Positions 1-8,390 of a stretch of 15,233 bases of DNA are shown here, piece after piece. The translations under genes and the position numbers were made by a program. How positions within the stretch are numbered: position 1 is the first letter of the stretch; each line of letters opens with the position of its first letter. The notes under the pieces are model-generated. The model did no database searches. It was given only the letters and a program-made list of their open reading frames with translations, and was not told the origin of the DNA. Source of the DNA: an uncultured Collinsella sp. (GTDB lineage: Bacteria > Actinomycetota > Coriobacteriia > Coriobacteriales > Coriobacteriaceae); the NCBI GenBank assembly GCA_902495155.1, contig CABUWD010000042.1, positions 1 to 15,233 on the forward strand, in the 5' to 3' direction.

Positions 1-66
1 GGCGGTCGGCCCCATGCCGTCCTCCGTCGCCAGGAGGAAGAGCTCGACCTTCTCCCTGCTGTACAT
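1..66 (-). CDS. Partial IS3-family orfA-like transposase N-terminus
   Basis: The open frame starts at an ATG (complement of 64-66) and runs off the left edge, so only 22 residues are visible, beginning MYSREKVELFLLATEDGMGP. The start is supported by a GGAGG ribosome site (complement of 72-76) five bases upstream. Starts of this kind, leading into a helix-turn-helix, are typical of the small OrfA protein of IS3-family elements, which binds the element ends. The flanking DNA fits an IS150-type terminus, which strengthens the call. The catalytic OrfB part lies outside the window. An unrelated small helix-turn-helix protein remains possible. Confidence 0.5.
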   Translation of the reverse strand, partial: MYSREKVELFLLATEDGMGPTA

Positions 67-119
67 GCGAACCTCCAGTCCGGACCGCCCCGCGGTCCAA
101 CTTTCTGTCCGCACCCCCA
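1..119 (-). mobile_element. End of an IS3-family (IS150-like) insertion sequence
   Basis: Read on the minus strand from 119, the DNA begins TGGGGGTGCGGACAGAAAGT and continues TTGGACCGC. This resembles the terminal inverted repeat of IS150-group elements, which begins with TG and contains a TGCACCC-like block followed by GTTGGAC. The partial transposase start at 66 lies where orfA would begin. A 7-bp inverted repeat with a 3-nt loop (82-88 with 92-98) lies between the end and the gene. The other end and any target duplication are outside the window, so the boundary at 119 is inferred from similarity alone. Confidence 0.5.
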
Positions 120-127
120 TTCGAGCC

Positions 128-148
128 AAAAGTGGGAGATTATCCACT
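128..148 (-). terminator. Weak terminator-like hairpin downstream of htpG
   Basis: On the minus strand AGTGG (148-144) pairs with CCACT (135-131) across an 8-nt loop, followed by a short T run (131-128). It lies about 40 bases after the htpG stop codon. The stem is only 5 bp, so it is a weak candidate. Confidence 0.3.
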
Positions 149-184
149 CTCGTTCTAATCTAGTTACGGTGCCGTATCCCCGAA

Positions 185-2209
185 CTACATCAAGTTGCAA
201 ACAGCTGCTGCGAAGGCAACGGGGTCCTCGGGCAGAATGCCCTCGACCAGCAGGGCCTGGTCATAGAGCAAACCGGAGTACTGCTTGATCTTGTCGGCGT
301 CGCCCGCCTTCTGAGCGGCGACGAGCTTGGAAAAGACCGGGTGCTTGGCGTTGAGCTCGAGCACGCGCTGGCTCTTGGGCATACCGTCGGGCGCGCCCTC
401 GGGACCCTTCTGGAGCACCTTCTCCATCTCGAGCGAAAGCGGGCCCTCGGTGGTGATGCACGCGGGAGCATCGGTCAGGCGCGCAGAGACGGCAACCTTC
501 TCGACCTTGTCGCCGAGTGCCTCCTTCATGGCGTTAAAGAGGTCCTCGTTCTCCTTGGTGGCGTCCTCGGCCTCCTTTTTCTCGTCCTCGGTCGCCAGGT
601 CAAGATCACCGGTTGCGACGTTCTTGAGCTCCAGGTGACGATCCTCAACCTCGGGCTCGGCACCATCGGCCACGGCCTTTTCGGCAGCCTCGCGGGCGGC
701 ATCGTCCTCGTAGATCTTGGGCATATCGGCGGCAACGTACTCACGCATAGCCTGGAAGGTGAACTCATCCACGTCCTGCGTCAGCAGCAGCACGTCATAG
801 CCGCGGTCGAGCACGCCCTTTACCACGGGCATCTTGGCCAAGCGCTCACGCGAGTCGCCGGCGGCGTAGTAGATGGCCTTCTGATCCTCGGGCATGCCCT
901 TGGCATACTCGGCCAGGGTAATCATCTTCTGTTCCTTGGCAGACCAGAACAGCAACAGATCGGCGAGCTCATCGGCCTTCATGCCATAGCTCGAGTAGAT
1001 GCCGTACTTAAGACCGCGGCCAAAGTTCTCAAAGAACTTCTCGTAGGCCTCGCGGTCGTTGTCACGCATATCCTCAAGGTCGGCGGTGATCTTCTTTTCC
1101 ACACGCTTGGCGATGGCCTTGAGCTGACGGTTCTGCTGCAGCGTCTCACGCGAGATGTTGAGCGACACATCGGCGGAATCCACGACGCCGCGGACAAAGT
1201 TGTAGTAGTCGGGCAGCAGGTCGTCGCACTTCTCCATGATCAGGACGTTGGAGCTGTAGAGTGCCAGACCCTTCTCGTAATCCTTGCTGTACAGATCGAA
1301 CGGCGCGCGGCCCGGCACAAACAGCAGGGCATCGTACTCGAGCGTGCCCTCGGCATGGAAGCTGATGGTGCGCGCAGGATCGTCAAAGTCGTGGAACGTG
1401 GACTTGTAGAACTCGTCGTAGTCCTTCTGCTCGACATCGGAGCTGCGCTTCTTCCAGATCGGTGTCATGGAATTGACGGTCTCGAGCTCCTGGTAGTCCT
1501 CGTACTCGGGCTTGTAATCGTCGCCGGCGTCCTCGGGCTTGGGTTTCTGGCGGCTCTTGGACACCATCATCTGAATCGGGTAGCGCACATAGTTACTGTA
1601 CTGCTGAATCAGGCTCTTGAGACCCCACTCGGTCAGGAAGCGATCGTAGGTCTCGGCCTCGCCGTCGGCATCGAGCTTCTCGTTCTCGCGCAGCGTCAGG
1701 ATGACATCGGTACCGTGCTCGGCGCGCTCACCGTCCTCGATGGTGTAGCCCTCAAGACCGTCGGATTCCCACACATGGGCGACATCCTCGCCATAGGCGC
1801 GGCTGACGACCTTCACATGGCTGGCAACCATAAAGGCAGAGTAGAAGCCCACGCCAAACTGGCCGATGATGTCGACATCCGAACCCTGCTGCTCGGCGTT
1901 CTCGGTCTTAAACTCCTCGGAGCCGGAATGGGCGATGGTGCCCAGGTTGCGCTCGAGCTCCTCGGCGGTCATGCCAATGCCGTTATCCGAGATGGTAATG
2001 GTGCGGGCGTCTTTATCAAAGGAGACGCGAATGGCCAGGTCGCCCTGGTTGATCTTGACGCTCGGATCCTGCAGGCTCTTAAAGTTGAGCTTGTCGACGG
2101 CGTCGCTCGCGTTAGAGATAAGCTCGCGCAGGAAGATTTCCTTATTGGTGTAGATGGAGTTGATCATGAGGTCGAGCAGTTTTTTGCTCTCGGTCTTAAA
2201 TTGACGCAT
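185..2209 (-). CDS. htpG: Molecular chaperone HtpG (bacterial Hsp90)
   Basis: Cytosolic ATP-dependent dimeric chaperone of 674 residues; E. coli HtpG has about 624. The N-terminal GHKL ATPase domain is intact: ELISNASDA carries the catalytic Glu29 and Mg-binding Asn33, followed by DNGIGM (75-80) and the lid motif GQFGVGFYSAF (116-126). The middle domain includes a segment rich in YDEFYKSTFHDFDDP-type residues that contacts the gamma-phosphate region and clients. The extra length is mostly in acidic inserts: one near residues 220-240 rich in Lys, Pro, Glu and Asp, and a Glu/Lys-rich linker near 500-560. The ATG is preceded by GAAAGGA (2222-2216) six bases upstream. No CIRCE or HAIR heat-shock operator is visible. 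The leader contains a strong intrinsic-terminator shape, described separately. Confidence 0.97.
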   Translation of the reverse strand: MRQFKTESKKLLDLMINSIYTNKEIFLRELISNASDAVDKLNFKSLQDPSVKINQGDLAIRVSFDKDARTITISDNGIGMTAEELERNLGTIAHSGSEEFKTENAEQQGSDVDIIGQFGVGFYSAFMVASHVKVVSRAYGEDVAHVWESDGLEGYTIEDGERAEHGTDVILTLRENEKLDADGEAETYDRFLTEWGLKSLIQQYSNYVRYPIQMMVSKSRQKPKPEDAGDDYKPEYEDYQELETVNSMTPIWKKRSSDVEQKDYDEFYKSTFHDFDDPARTISFHAEGTLEYDALLFVPGRAPFDLYSKDYEKGLALYSSNVLIMEKCDDLLPDYYNFVRGVVDSADVSLNISRETLQQNRQLKAIAKRVEKKITADLEDMRDNDREAYEKFFENFGRGLKYGIYSSYGMKADELADLLLFWSAKEQKMITLAEYAKGMPEDQKAIYYAAGDSRERLAKMPVVKGVLDRGYDVLLLTQDVDEFTFQAMREYVAADMPKIYEDDAAREAAEKAVADGAEPEVEDRHLELKNVATGDLDLATEDEKKEAEDATKENEDLFNAMKEALGDKVEKVAVSARLTDAPACITTEGPLSLEMEKVLQKGPEGAPDGMPKSQRVLELNAKHPVFSKLVAAQKAGDADKIKQYSGLLYDQALLVEGILPEDPVAFAAAVCNLM

Positions 2210-2239
2210 GTGCAGTCCTTTCGCGCTACCCCCGTCCGC

Positions 2240-2264
2240 AAAAACGGCCCGGTTGCCCGAGCCG
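2240..2264 (-). terminator. Strong intrinsic-terminator hairpin in the htpG leader
   Basis: On the minus strand CGGCTCGG (2264-2257) pairs with CCGGGCCG (2252-2245) over all eight positions, one of them G-U, with a GCAA tetraloop, followed by TTTTT (2244-2240). It ends only about 30 bases before the htpG ATG. Either it terminates transcripts arriving from the acetyltransferase and cps genes, or it acts as an attenuator on htpG's own leader. Confidence 0.75.
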
Positions 2265-2338
2265 CATCGCAGACCTGCTATATTCAGACTTAGATTTTAT
2301 AACCCAATAGCGCGCATATATACATACGGAATCGAAAA

Positions 2339-2368
2339 ACTGTATGTCCGAGCGCTCCAATGCGTCAA
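2339..2368 (-). promoter_or_regulatory. Possible htpG promoter
   Basis: On the minus strand TTGACG (2368-2363) is followed after 18 bases by TACAGT (2344-2339). An alternative -10, TATAAA (2301-2296), has no good -35. A 6-bp inverted repeat ACATAC/GTATGT (2322-2327 and 2342-2347) overlaps the -10. Either promoter would place the leader terminator inside the htpG mRNA. This is inference from matches to the consensus only. Confidence 0.35.
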
Positions 2369-2411
2369 TTGCCAAGGAGTGTCCCCAGCTGCCGGCAGAA
2401 AAGGAACGTCC

Positions 2412-2912
2412 CTATCTGCCATCTACGCGCTTGGCCATCCAGACATGGGGCTGGCCCTCGTCTTCGTAATCTACCGGGGCAATTTGCGTGTAGCCCGCCT
2501 TTGTATAGAGCGGCAACACGTATTCCTGCGCATGCAGCTTAATAAGCTTAGCGCCGGCATCGCGTGCACACGAAGCACTGGCCTCGACGATCGCACTCGC
2601 CAGTCCGCGACGACGCATAGCCGGCAGCACGGCGACGCGCCCCATAATGTAGGTCTCCCCCGCCGCAACGCCTTCGTCCATGTCGCATGCCGGCAACACC
2701 AGGGCCTCTGCGTCAGCCACGCGCTCAAGCTCTTCGGGAAACACGCGCGAGCAACCGGCAAGCTCGCCGTCTACATAGAGCGTCACATGAATGCAGTTTG
2801 GATCCTCGTCGATAGCGTCGAACTCATTCTCGTAGCCCTGCTCGTCCATAAAAACGACGCGGCGCACCAACGCCGCGTCATCAAAGCATCCCGTCTTAAG
2901 TTGGGTATCCAT
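2412..2912 (-). CDS. GNAT-family N-acetyltransferase (YjcF-like)
   Basis: Predicted acetyl-CoA-dependent acetyltransferase of 166 residues; the substrate is unknown. The GNAT core is visible: a beta-strand pair around IHVTLYVDGELAGCSRVF, then motif A (VAVLPAMRRRGLASAIVEA) with the RRRGLA pyrophosphate-binding loop. The end is LPLYTKAGYTQI...PHVWMAKR. The arrangement resembles Bacillus YjcF-type proteins, recalled rather than searched. The frame extends to a TTG at 2930, but the ATG at 2912 is preferred because GAAAGGG (2924-2918) lies five bases upstream of it. The gene begins 39 bases after the PHP phosphatase gene and may be cotranscribed with it. Confidence 0.85.
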   Translation of the reverse strand: MDTQLKTGCFDDAALVRRVVFMDEQGYENEFDAIDEDPNCIHVTLYVDGELAGCSRVFPEELERVADAEALVLPACDMDEGVAAGETYIMGRVAVLPAMRRRGLASAIVEASASCARDAGAKLIKLHAQEYVLPLYTKAGYTQIAPVDYEDEGQPHVWMAKRVDGR

Positions 2913-2951
2913 GGCTGCCCTTTCATTCAATGCGAACGTTAGGGACAGATA

Positions 2952-3602
2952 TTAGCGAAAATGAGCTCCGCGCACGCTAAACTTCGCGCGAGCCTTCGCC
3001 AGGCAGTCGTAATGGCCCACGTTATGGGCATCGCTCGCGATGAAGCTGTACAGGTTCTGATCGAACAGGCGCTGTGCCGGCTTTTTCTCGCGACCAAAGC
3101 GACCGCCGGCAATAAAGTCCGCCGAAGCCTGCAGCTTGCAGCCCATATCGACCAGGCGCTCCGCCACGCTTACATCCTTTTGAACCGCACGATAGCGCTC
3201 AGGATGAGCGATGATCACCTGGTAGCCACGGCACTGCAAATCGTAAATCGTGTTCTCGTACTCTCTAAACGCATACGCATCGGCATGCGTCGAAAGCTCG
3301 AGCAGAAACTCGTTGGTCCCATCGAAATGCAAGTGCTCCGCGGCATCGATACCAAGCTCAACGAGCTTTCGATGGTTGACCTCGAAGCCCATCTGGAGCG
3401 GAAAACCGTCAGCGTTATCACGCAGCAGCTCAAAGGCATCCCACATCTTGTCGTAATCAAAATAGGGATCACGGCAGTGAGGAGTGCAAACAATTCTGGT
3501 TACACCAGCCCGCTTGGCAGCCTCGAGCATCGCCAAGCTCTCATCGAGATCGGCGGCGCCGTCGTCTACACCCGGCAAGATATGGCAATGAATGTCACGC
3601 AT
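2952..3602 (-). CDS. cpsB: PHP-domain protein-tyrosine phosphatase (CpsB/YwqE type)
   Basis: Predicted metal-dependent phosphatase of 216 residues that removes phosphate from the tyrosine cluster of the neighbouring BY-kinase. Metal ligands of the PHP fold are present: HCH at residues 5-7, the DD pair at 13-14, TPHCRDP around His42, HPERY at 133-137 and ASDAHN at 189-194. Family members are about 240-255 residues, so this one is slightly short at the C-terminus but keeps the core. Translation probably starts at the ATG at 3602, with AAGG about seven bases upstream. It lies 17 bases after the kinase gene in the same direction, which supports one operon and a kinase-phosphatase cycle. Confidence 0.92.
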   Translation of the reverse strand: MRDIHCHILPGVDDGAADLDESLAMLEAAKRAGVTRIVCTPHCRDPYFDYDKMWDAFELLRDNADGFPLQMGFEVNHRKLVELGIDAAEHLHFDGTNEFLLELSTHADAYAFREYENTIYDLQCRGYQVIIAHPERYRAVQKDVSVAERLVDMGCKLQASADFIAGGRFGREKKPAQRLFDQNLYSFIASDAHNVGHYDCLAKARAKFSVRGAHFR

Positions 3603-3619
3603 AGGTCAGCCTTAATCAA

Positions 3620-4357
3620 CTAAACGTTTGCTCGGTTGGTGAAGATGCCCTTTTTGGAAGTCCCCTGATCGTCGGAGCCCTTCTTCACCTTCTTACCGTC
3701 CTTGGTGTAGTAGGAGTAGTAGTACTCGCTGGTCTCGGTCTCGCAGTAGTTCATAACGGTACCGATGAGCTTGACCTTCTCGGACTTTTTAAGCTGACCG
3801 ATGGCGTTGAGCGCCTCCTCGCGCTTGGTGAAATCCTCGCGCACCACGAACAGCGCACCGTCGGTCAGACTTGCGATCTCGGCAGCATCGATGAAGGTGC
3901 CGACCGGGGGAGCATCAAAGATGACGTACTGGAACTTGGCGGACAGTGCCTTTACCAGCTTGGCAAAGCGGTGAGAGACGATGATGTCGGCAGGATTGGG
4001 AATGTGCGGCTCGGCATCGAGGAAGTAGAAATTCTTCTGACCTGTCTCGACAATCGCCTGGTCGATAGAAACCTGCTCGGACAGGACTGCATAGAGTCCG
4101 CCACGGGAGCGAACGCCGAGCATATCGGCAAGGGACCTGCGACGCATATCGGCCTCGACCAGGAGCACGGACTTGCCGCTGGTGGCGATAGCTTGGGCAA
4201 GGTTAATGGAAACCGTAGACTTGCCCTCGTTGGGAATCGAGGAGGTAACGGTGATGGTGCGAATGGGGTCGTCCACGCTCGCAAAGCGGATGTTGGCCAG
4301 AAGGGTCTTGGCGGCATTCTGCACAACGAGCTTGTCAGTGTTCTTTGCCTTAGCCAT
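3620..4357 (-). CDS. cpsD: Bacterial tyrosine kinase of capsule/exopolysaccharide control (CpsD/CapB type)
   Basis: Cytosolic BY-kinase of 245 residues that needs a separate membrane activator, here the adjacent Wzz-type protein. The P-loop motifs are visible: Walker A NEGKST (43-48), Walker A' VLLVEADMR (64-72) and Walker B VIFDAPPVG (145-153). A C-terminal tyrosine cluster (Y212-214, Y216, Y217) is the expected autophosphorylation site. Such kinases modulate chain length and export of polysaccharide through cyclic phosphorylation and oligomerisation. The gene starts two bases after the wzz-like stop codon, and its ribosome site AAAGGTGG overlaps the end of that gene, suggesting translational coupling. 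Confidence 0.95.
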   Translation of the reverse strand: MAKAKNTDKLVVQNAAKTLLANIRFASVDDPIRTITVTSSIPNEGKSTVSINLAQAIATSGKSVLLVEADMRRRSLADMLGVRSRGGLYAVLSEQVSIDQAIVETGQKNFYFLDAEPHIPNPADIIVSHRFAKLVKALSAKFQYVIFDAPPVGTFIDAAEIASLTDGALFVVREDFTKREEALNAIGQLKKSEKVKLIGTVMNYCETETSEYYYSYYTKDGKKVKKGSDDQGTSKKGIFTNRANV

Positions 4358-4359
4358 GC

Positions 4360-5016
4360 CTATTTACCACCTTTCATAGCCGGAATTCGGCCAACAACGG
4401 GAATGCCCAGGAGCTCTTCTGCCTCTTCGGCACCGCGGATGCGGGTATTGAGCATGTCTGCCAAAACGACATAGGCAACTGCGATAAAGATGCCCGCGAG
4501 GAACGCGACAGCAACGTACAGCATACGCTTGGGACCGCTGGGGGCTTCGGGGGTCTTAGCCTCGTCGATAACGTTGATGCTCTGGGCAGCGCCGACGTTC
4601 TGAGCGACCGTACTCACCGAGCTGGCTATGGCCTTTGCGACCTTAGCCGTCTCCTTGGCATCGGTGCCGGTAACCGAAAGCGTAATGACACGCGTGGTGG
4701 TCTCGGAGGAAACAGACACCTTGTAGTCATCCAGGTCAGCAAGGCCCAACTCATTGGCAGCACCACTCTTAACGCTATCGCTATCCAGCAGCGTGGCGAT
4801 ATCGTTGGAAAGCATCTGGCTCGCCGAGAGATCGTTGTAGCTCATCTGACCGCTATCGTCGGTCTTAGCGAGAATGTACATGCTCGTCGTCGCGGTGTAG
4901 GTGTTGTCCATCGCAACGAAGGACACGATGCCCATGGCGATCGCGCAGACCACCGGAAGGGTGATGACCAGCTTAAGGTGCTTTTTGAGCAGCTGGAACA
5001 GTTCGAGAAGGGTCAT
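4360..5016 (-). CDS. cpsC: Wzz/CpsC-type chain-length and kinase-activator membrane protein
   Basis: A 218-residue protein of the polysaccharide co-polymerase family. It has a short cytosolic N-terminus (MTLLELFQLLKKH), TM1 at about 15-36, an extracellular coiled segment with many Ser, Thr and Asp, and a Pro-rich PEAPSGPKR stretch just before TM2 at about 165-187. A cytosolic tail (NTRIRGAEEAEELLGIPVVG) follows, of the type that engages and activates the BY-kinase in Gram-positives. AAAGG lies eight bases before the ATG. It is the first gene of the cpsC-cpsD-cpsB set and follows a 195-base gap with a terminator and a possible promoter. Confidence 0.92.
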   Translation of the reverse strand: MTLLELFQLLKKHLKLVITLPVVCAIAMGIVSFVAMDNTYTATTSMYILAKTDDSGQMSYNDLSASQMLSNDIATLLDSDSVKSGAANELGLADLDDYKVSVSSETTTRVITLSVTGTDAKETAKVAKAIASSVSTVAQNVGAAQSINVIDEAKTPEAPSGPKRMLYVAVAFLAGIFIAVAYVVLADMLNTRIRGAEEAEELLGIPVVGRIPAMKGGK

Positions 5017-5094
5017 GCAGCTTGCCTTTCATTTCCCCAGTTCGGATTGACAAAACTGTCCGTATGTTATCGCATCTTTTTACCGAGACCAAAC

Positions 5095-5125
5095 TCTATA
5101 CATAAGAAACAGGCTCTCCTGTAAA
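5095..5125 (-). promoter_or_regulatory. Possible promoter of the cpsCDB genes
   Basis: On the minus strand TTTACA (5125-5120) is followed after 19 bases by TATAGA (5100-5095). The spacer is long, and TGTATA with 17 bases is an alternative -10. The short repeat ACAGG-AGAG-CCTGT lies over the -35 region. The rest of the 5017-5211 gap holds the phoR terminator and a leader of about 80 bases. Confidence 0.3.
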
Positions 5126-5157
5126 AATGTCGGAAGCAATCGTAAAATTGCACAACA

Positions 5158-5186
5158 ACGCCGCACCCGAAAGTCAAATGCGGCGT
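5158..5186 (-). terminator. Terminator after phoR
   Basis: On the minus strand ACGCCGCA (5186-5179) pairs perfectly with TGCGGCGT (5165-5158) across a 13-nt loop and is followed by TTGTTGTG. It lies 25 bases beyond the phoR stop. It separates the pst-pho transcript from the cps genes. The T tract is interrupted, so efficiency is uncertain. Confidence 0.6.
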
Positions 5187-5211
5187 CTACATCAATATCT
5201 ATGTTGTATCG

Positions 5212-6636
5212 CTATGCGAATGGCTCGTCCTGCTGTATGGGAAACGTCACCGTAATGGTGGTTCCCACGCCCAACTCGCTCGACAGATCGAGCGTGGCGT
5301 GATGATACAGGGCCGCATGCTTGACAATGGCAAGCCCCAGACCGGTTCCGCCGCGTGCCTTGGACCTACTCTTGTCCACGCGATAGAACCGCTCAAATAC
5401 CTTGCCCTGTTCTTCAGGCGCGATACCGATTCCCGTGTCGGCGACCGCAAGGAACGGATGGCCTTCGTCGTTGGTGCCGCACTGCAGCGTAACCGTACCG
5501 CCGGGTCGATTGTAGCGGATGGCGTTGCTTGCCAGATTATAGATGAGCTCGTCAATCAAGCGCGACACGCCCTCGATGACCACAGGCTTGGTCTCATGAC
5601 TTATCGTCACATTCGCCTGACGGGCGACCTGTTCAAGACGCTGCTCGACCGCGTAGATGGCACGCGAGAGCTCAATAGGCTCCGTGGACCCAATGGGCAC
5701 CGCCTCGCCCTCAGCTGCACGCTCGGCCTCGTCCAAGTTAGACAGCGTAAGGATATCGTTGACAAGCGCTGCCAAGCGGCCCGCCTCACGATAGATGCGA
5801 CCGCCAAAGTTGCGCAGGTCGCCCTCGCCCTCGACCATGCCGTTTGCGATGAGCTCGGCATAGCCCGAAATCGCCGTAAGCGGCGTCTTGAGCTCATGGG
5901 TGATATTCGCCGTGAACTCGCGGCGCATACGGTCGTTGTCCGCCAGCACCGCCATTTGGCGCTTGAGCTCCTGGCGCTGCGACTCAATACGCTCAAGCAT
6001 GGGGACCATCTCGGCATAGGCGTGCTCATAGCTACGGCGTGGGTGGTCCAAATCCACCTCTTGCAAAGGCGCGATGATGGCACGGGACTCGCGGCGCGCC
6101 ATAAAAAACGAGAGTACCGCACCCGCTGCTGCGATAAGCAGCATCGGCGCCACCATCGACAGCAAAATCGCCGCAACGCCAGGCTGGGCCTGCGCCAAGC
6201 GGACAACCTGGCCGTTATCAAGGGCGACGGCGCGATACAGCATAATCTCGTCGAGCGTAGAGCTTGCGCGCTCCGCGGAACCCAAACCACTCTCAAAGGC
6301 CTCGATGACCTCGGGGCGATCGCCATGGTTGGGCAGTGTGGAAGGCGACGCCTCGTTGTCGTAGGCAACCGATCCATCCTTGTTAATCAGCGTGATGCGC
6401 AAGTCCTCGCGATCGAGACTACGCAAGAACGGGATGGGCTCCTGCTGTTCGTCGAGAGCGGCAGCAATGAGCTCGGTTTCCTGCGCCAGATTGGCACTCG
6501 TGGCATCCGCCAAGGTGTTTTGCACAAAGAACGCACCCAGCACCGTAAACGCCACGATAACCGCCATGGCGCAGACAAAGATCGTCACAAAAACGCGGTG
6601 CGACAGCGTATGTTTTCCCTGGGGGGCGAAGACCAC
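5212..6636 (-). CDS. phoR: Phosphate-type sensor histidine kinase (PhoR-like)
   Basis: Membrane sensor kinase of 474 residues. TM1 lies near 14-38, an extracellular region of about 115 residues follows, and TM2 is near 154-180. After a linker come HisKA with ITHELKTPL (phospho-acceptor His247), an N box IYNLASNAIRYN (365-376), G1 ADTGIG and G2 GGTGLGLA (429-436). The phosphate assignment rests on the neighbouring phoB and pstB, because the sensor region alone is not diagnostic. No clear PAS domain is seen between TM2 and HisKA, unlike E. coli PhoR. Translation begins at GTG (6636), with a strong GGAGGA seven bases upstream that overlaps the end of phoB. The phoB stop is three bases away, so the two are coupled. 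Confidence 0.85.
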   Translation of the reverse strand: MVFAPQGKHTLSHRVFVTIFVCAMAVIVAFTVLGAFFVQNTLADATSANLAQETELIAAALDEQQEPIPFLRSLDREDLRITLINKDGSVAYDNEASPSTLPNHGDRPEVIEAFESGLGSAERASSTLDEIMLYRAVALDNGQVVRLAQAQPGVAAILLSMVAPMLLIAAAGAVLSFFMARRESRAIIAPLQEVDLDHPRRSYEHAYAEMVPMLERIESQRQELKRQMAVLADNDRMRREFTANITHELKTPLTAISGYAELIANGMVEGEGDLRNFGGRIYREAGRLAALVNDILTLSNLDEAERAAEGEAVPIGSTEPIELSRAIYAVEQRLEQVARQANVTISHETKPVVIEGVSRLIDELIYNLASNAIRYNRPGGTVTLQCGTNDEGHPFLAVADTGIGIAPEEQGKVFERFYRVDKSRSKARGGTGLGLAIVKHAALYHHATLDLSSELGVGTTITVTFPIQQDEPFA

Positions 6637-6639
6637 GGG

Positions 6640-7368
6640 TTACTCCTCCGATGCGGTGGCCGCGGTGTCGTCGCCTTTGGCACCATCGCCGGCAGAAGGC
6701 TCGGCCAAGCGGTAGCCCACGCCGCGCACGGTCTCGATGGCGCTGGCATGCTCGCCCAGTTTTTGGCGAAGCGTCTGCACGTGCACGTCAACGGTGCGCG
6801 AACCGCCGTCGAAGTCCCAGCCCCACACGCTCTGCAGCAACGACTCGCGGGTAAAAACCACGCCGGGCTTGCGCATGAGGTACTCGAGCAGGTCGAACTC
6901 GCGCAGGGTGAGCTTAAGCGGCTCGCCGGCAACGGTCACCTCGCGATGGCTGGGCGAGAGCACGATGTCGCCCACGCTGAGCACATCGCTCGCCTGCTTG
7001 ACCATGCCGCCGCGACGCAGCAGTGCGCGGCAGCGGCTCGCAAGCTCCATGAGCGAAAACGGCTTAGTCAGGTAATCGTCGGCACCGCCATCGAGCGCCA
7101 TCACCTTGTCGAGCTCGGTATCCTTGGCGGTAAGCATCATGATGGGCACCGTCGCCGTCAGGCGATCGGCACGCAGGCGACGCATAATCGCCAAGCCATC
7201 GGTATCGGGCAGCATGATATCGAGCAGCACAGCATCGGGTACCCGTCGCGCCACGGCGGCCTTAAACTCGCCGTCGCACGAAAAGCCCTCGGCCTCGATC
7301 CCCTGCTTGCGCAGTGCATAGACCGTCAAATCCCTGATGTTGTCATCGTCCTCGACGTAATAGATCAT
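6640..7368 (-). CDS. phoB: PhoB/PhoP-like OmpR-family response regulator
   Basis: Transcription factor of 242 residues. The receiver domain has the acidic pocket EDDD (6-9), phospho-acceptor Asp50 in LLDIMLPD, Thr80 in MMLTAKD and Lys102 in TKPFS. The C-terminal winged helix runs from about 125 to 222 and includes LTLREFDLLEYL and SRTVDVHVQTLRQKLG, ending in VRGVGYRL. An Ala/Gly/Asp-rich tail of about 20 residues follows. The frame opens at 7392, but the ATG at 7368 is preferred because AAAGGGG (7381-7375) sits six bases upstream; the earlier ATG has no such site. It lies 64 bases after pstB and directly before phoR. Confidence 0.9.
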   Translation of the reverse strand: MIYYVEDDDNIRDLTVYALRKQGIEAEGFSCDGEFKAAVARRVPDAVLLDIMLPDTDGLAIMRRLRADRLTATVPIMMLTAKDTELDKVMALDGGADDYLTKPFSLMELASRCRALLRRGGMVKQASDVLSVGDIVLSPSHREVTVAGEPLKLTLREFDLLEYLMRKPGVVFTRESLLQSVWGWDFDGGSRTVDVHVQTLRQKLGEHASAIETVRGVGYRLAEPSAGDGAKGDDTAATASEE

Positions 7369-7408
7369 GTTGAACCCCTTTGCGGCCGGCATGACCGCAT
7401 CTTAACCC

Positions 7409-7422
7409 TAAAGGTACCTTTA
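7409..7422. promoter_or_regulatory. Perfect 14-bp palindrome in the pstB-phoB gap
   Basis: TAAAGGTACCTTTA reads the same on both strands and is centred 47 bases upstream of the phoB start. Its position suggests an operator for a dimeric regulator. It could also weakly fold in RNA. No known factor is assigned. Confidence 0.4.
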
Positions 7423-7432
7423 CTAGATGGTA

Positions 7433-8308
<876 letters not shown>

Positions 8309-8363
8309 ACCGCATACCTCCACATCAATATCAATTCAGCAGTATCGATAGTAGAAATCGCGA

Positions 8364-8390
8364 CTCATATGCACGTGAGCGCATTGTCAA
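8364..8390 (-). promoter_or_regulatory. Probable pstB promoter
   Basis: A perfect -35 TTGACA (8390-8385) is followed after 15 bases by TATGAG (8369-8364). The spacer is short for a fully autonomous promoter, which fits one needing an activator. The start site would lie about 50 bases before the pstB ATG. Confidence 0.5.

Noticed and set aside
341..2293. Long plus-strand open frame (650 codons) opposite htpG
   Set aside because: It is antisense to a fully convincing HtpG; high-GC codon bias commonly opens such frames. The translation is low-complexity, rich in Leu, Val, Gly and His, with no recognisable motif.
2210..2411. CIRCE or HAIR heat-shock operator upstream of htpG
   Set aside because: Neither the TTAGCACTC inverted repeat nor the CTTGAGT/ACTCAAG repeat is present; only a short ACATAC/GTATGT repeat and the terminator hairpin are seen.
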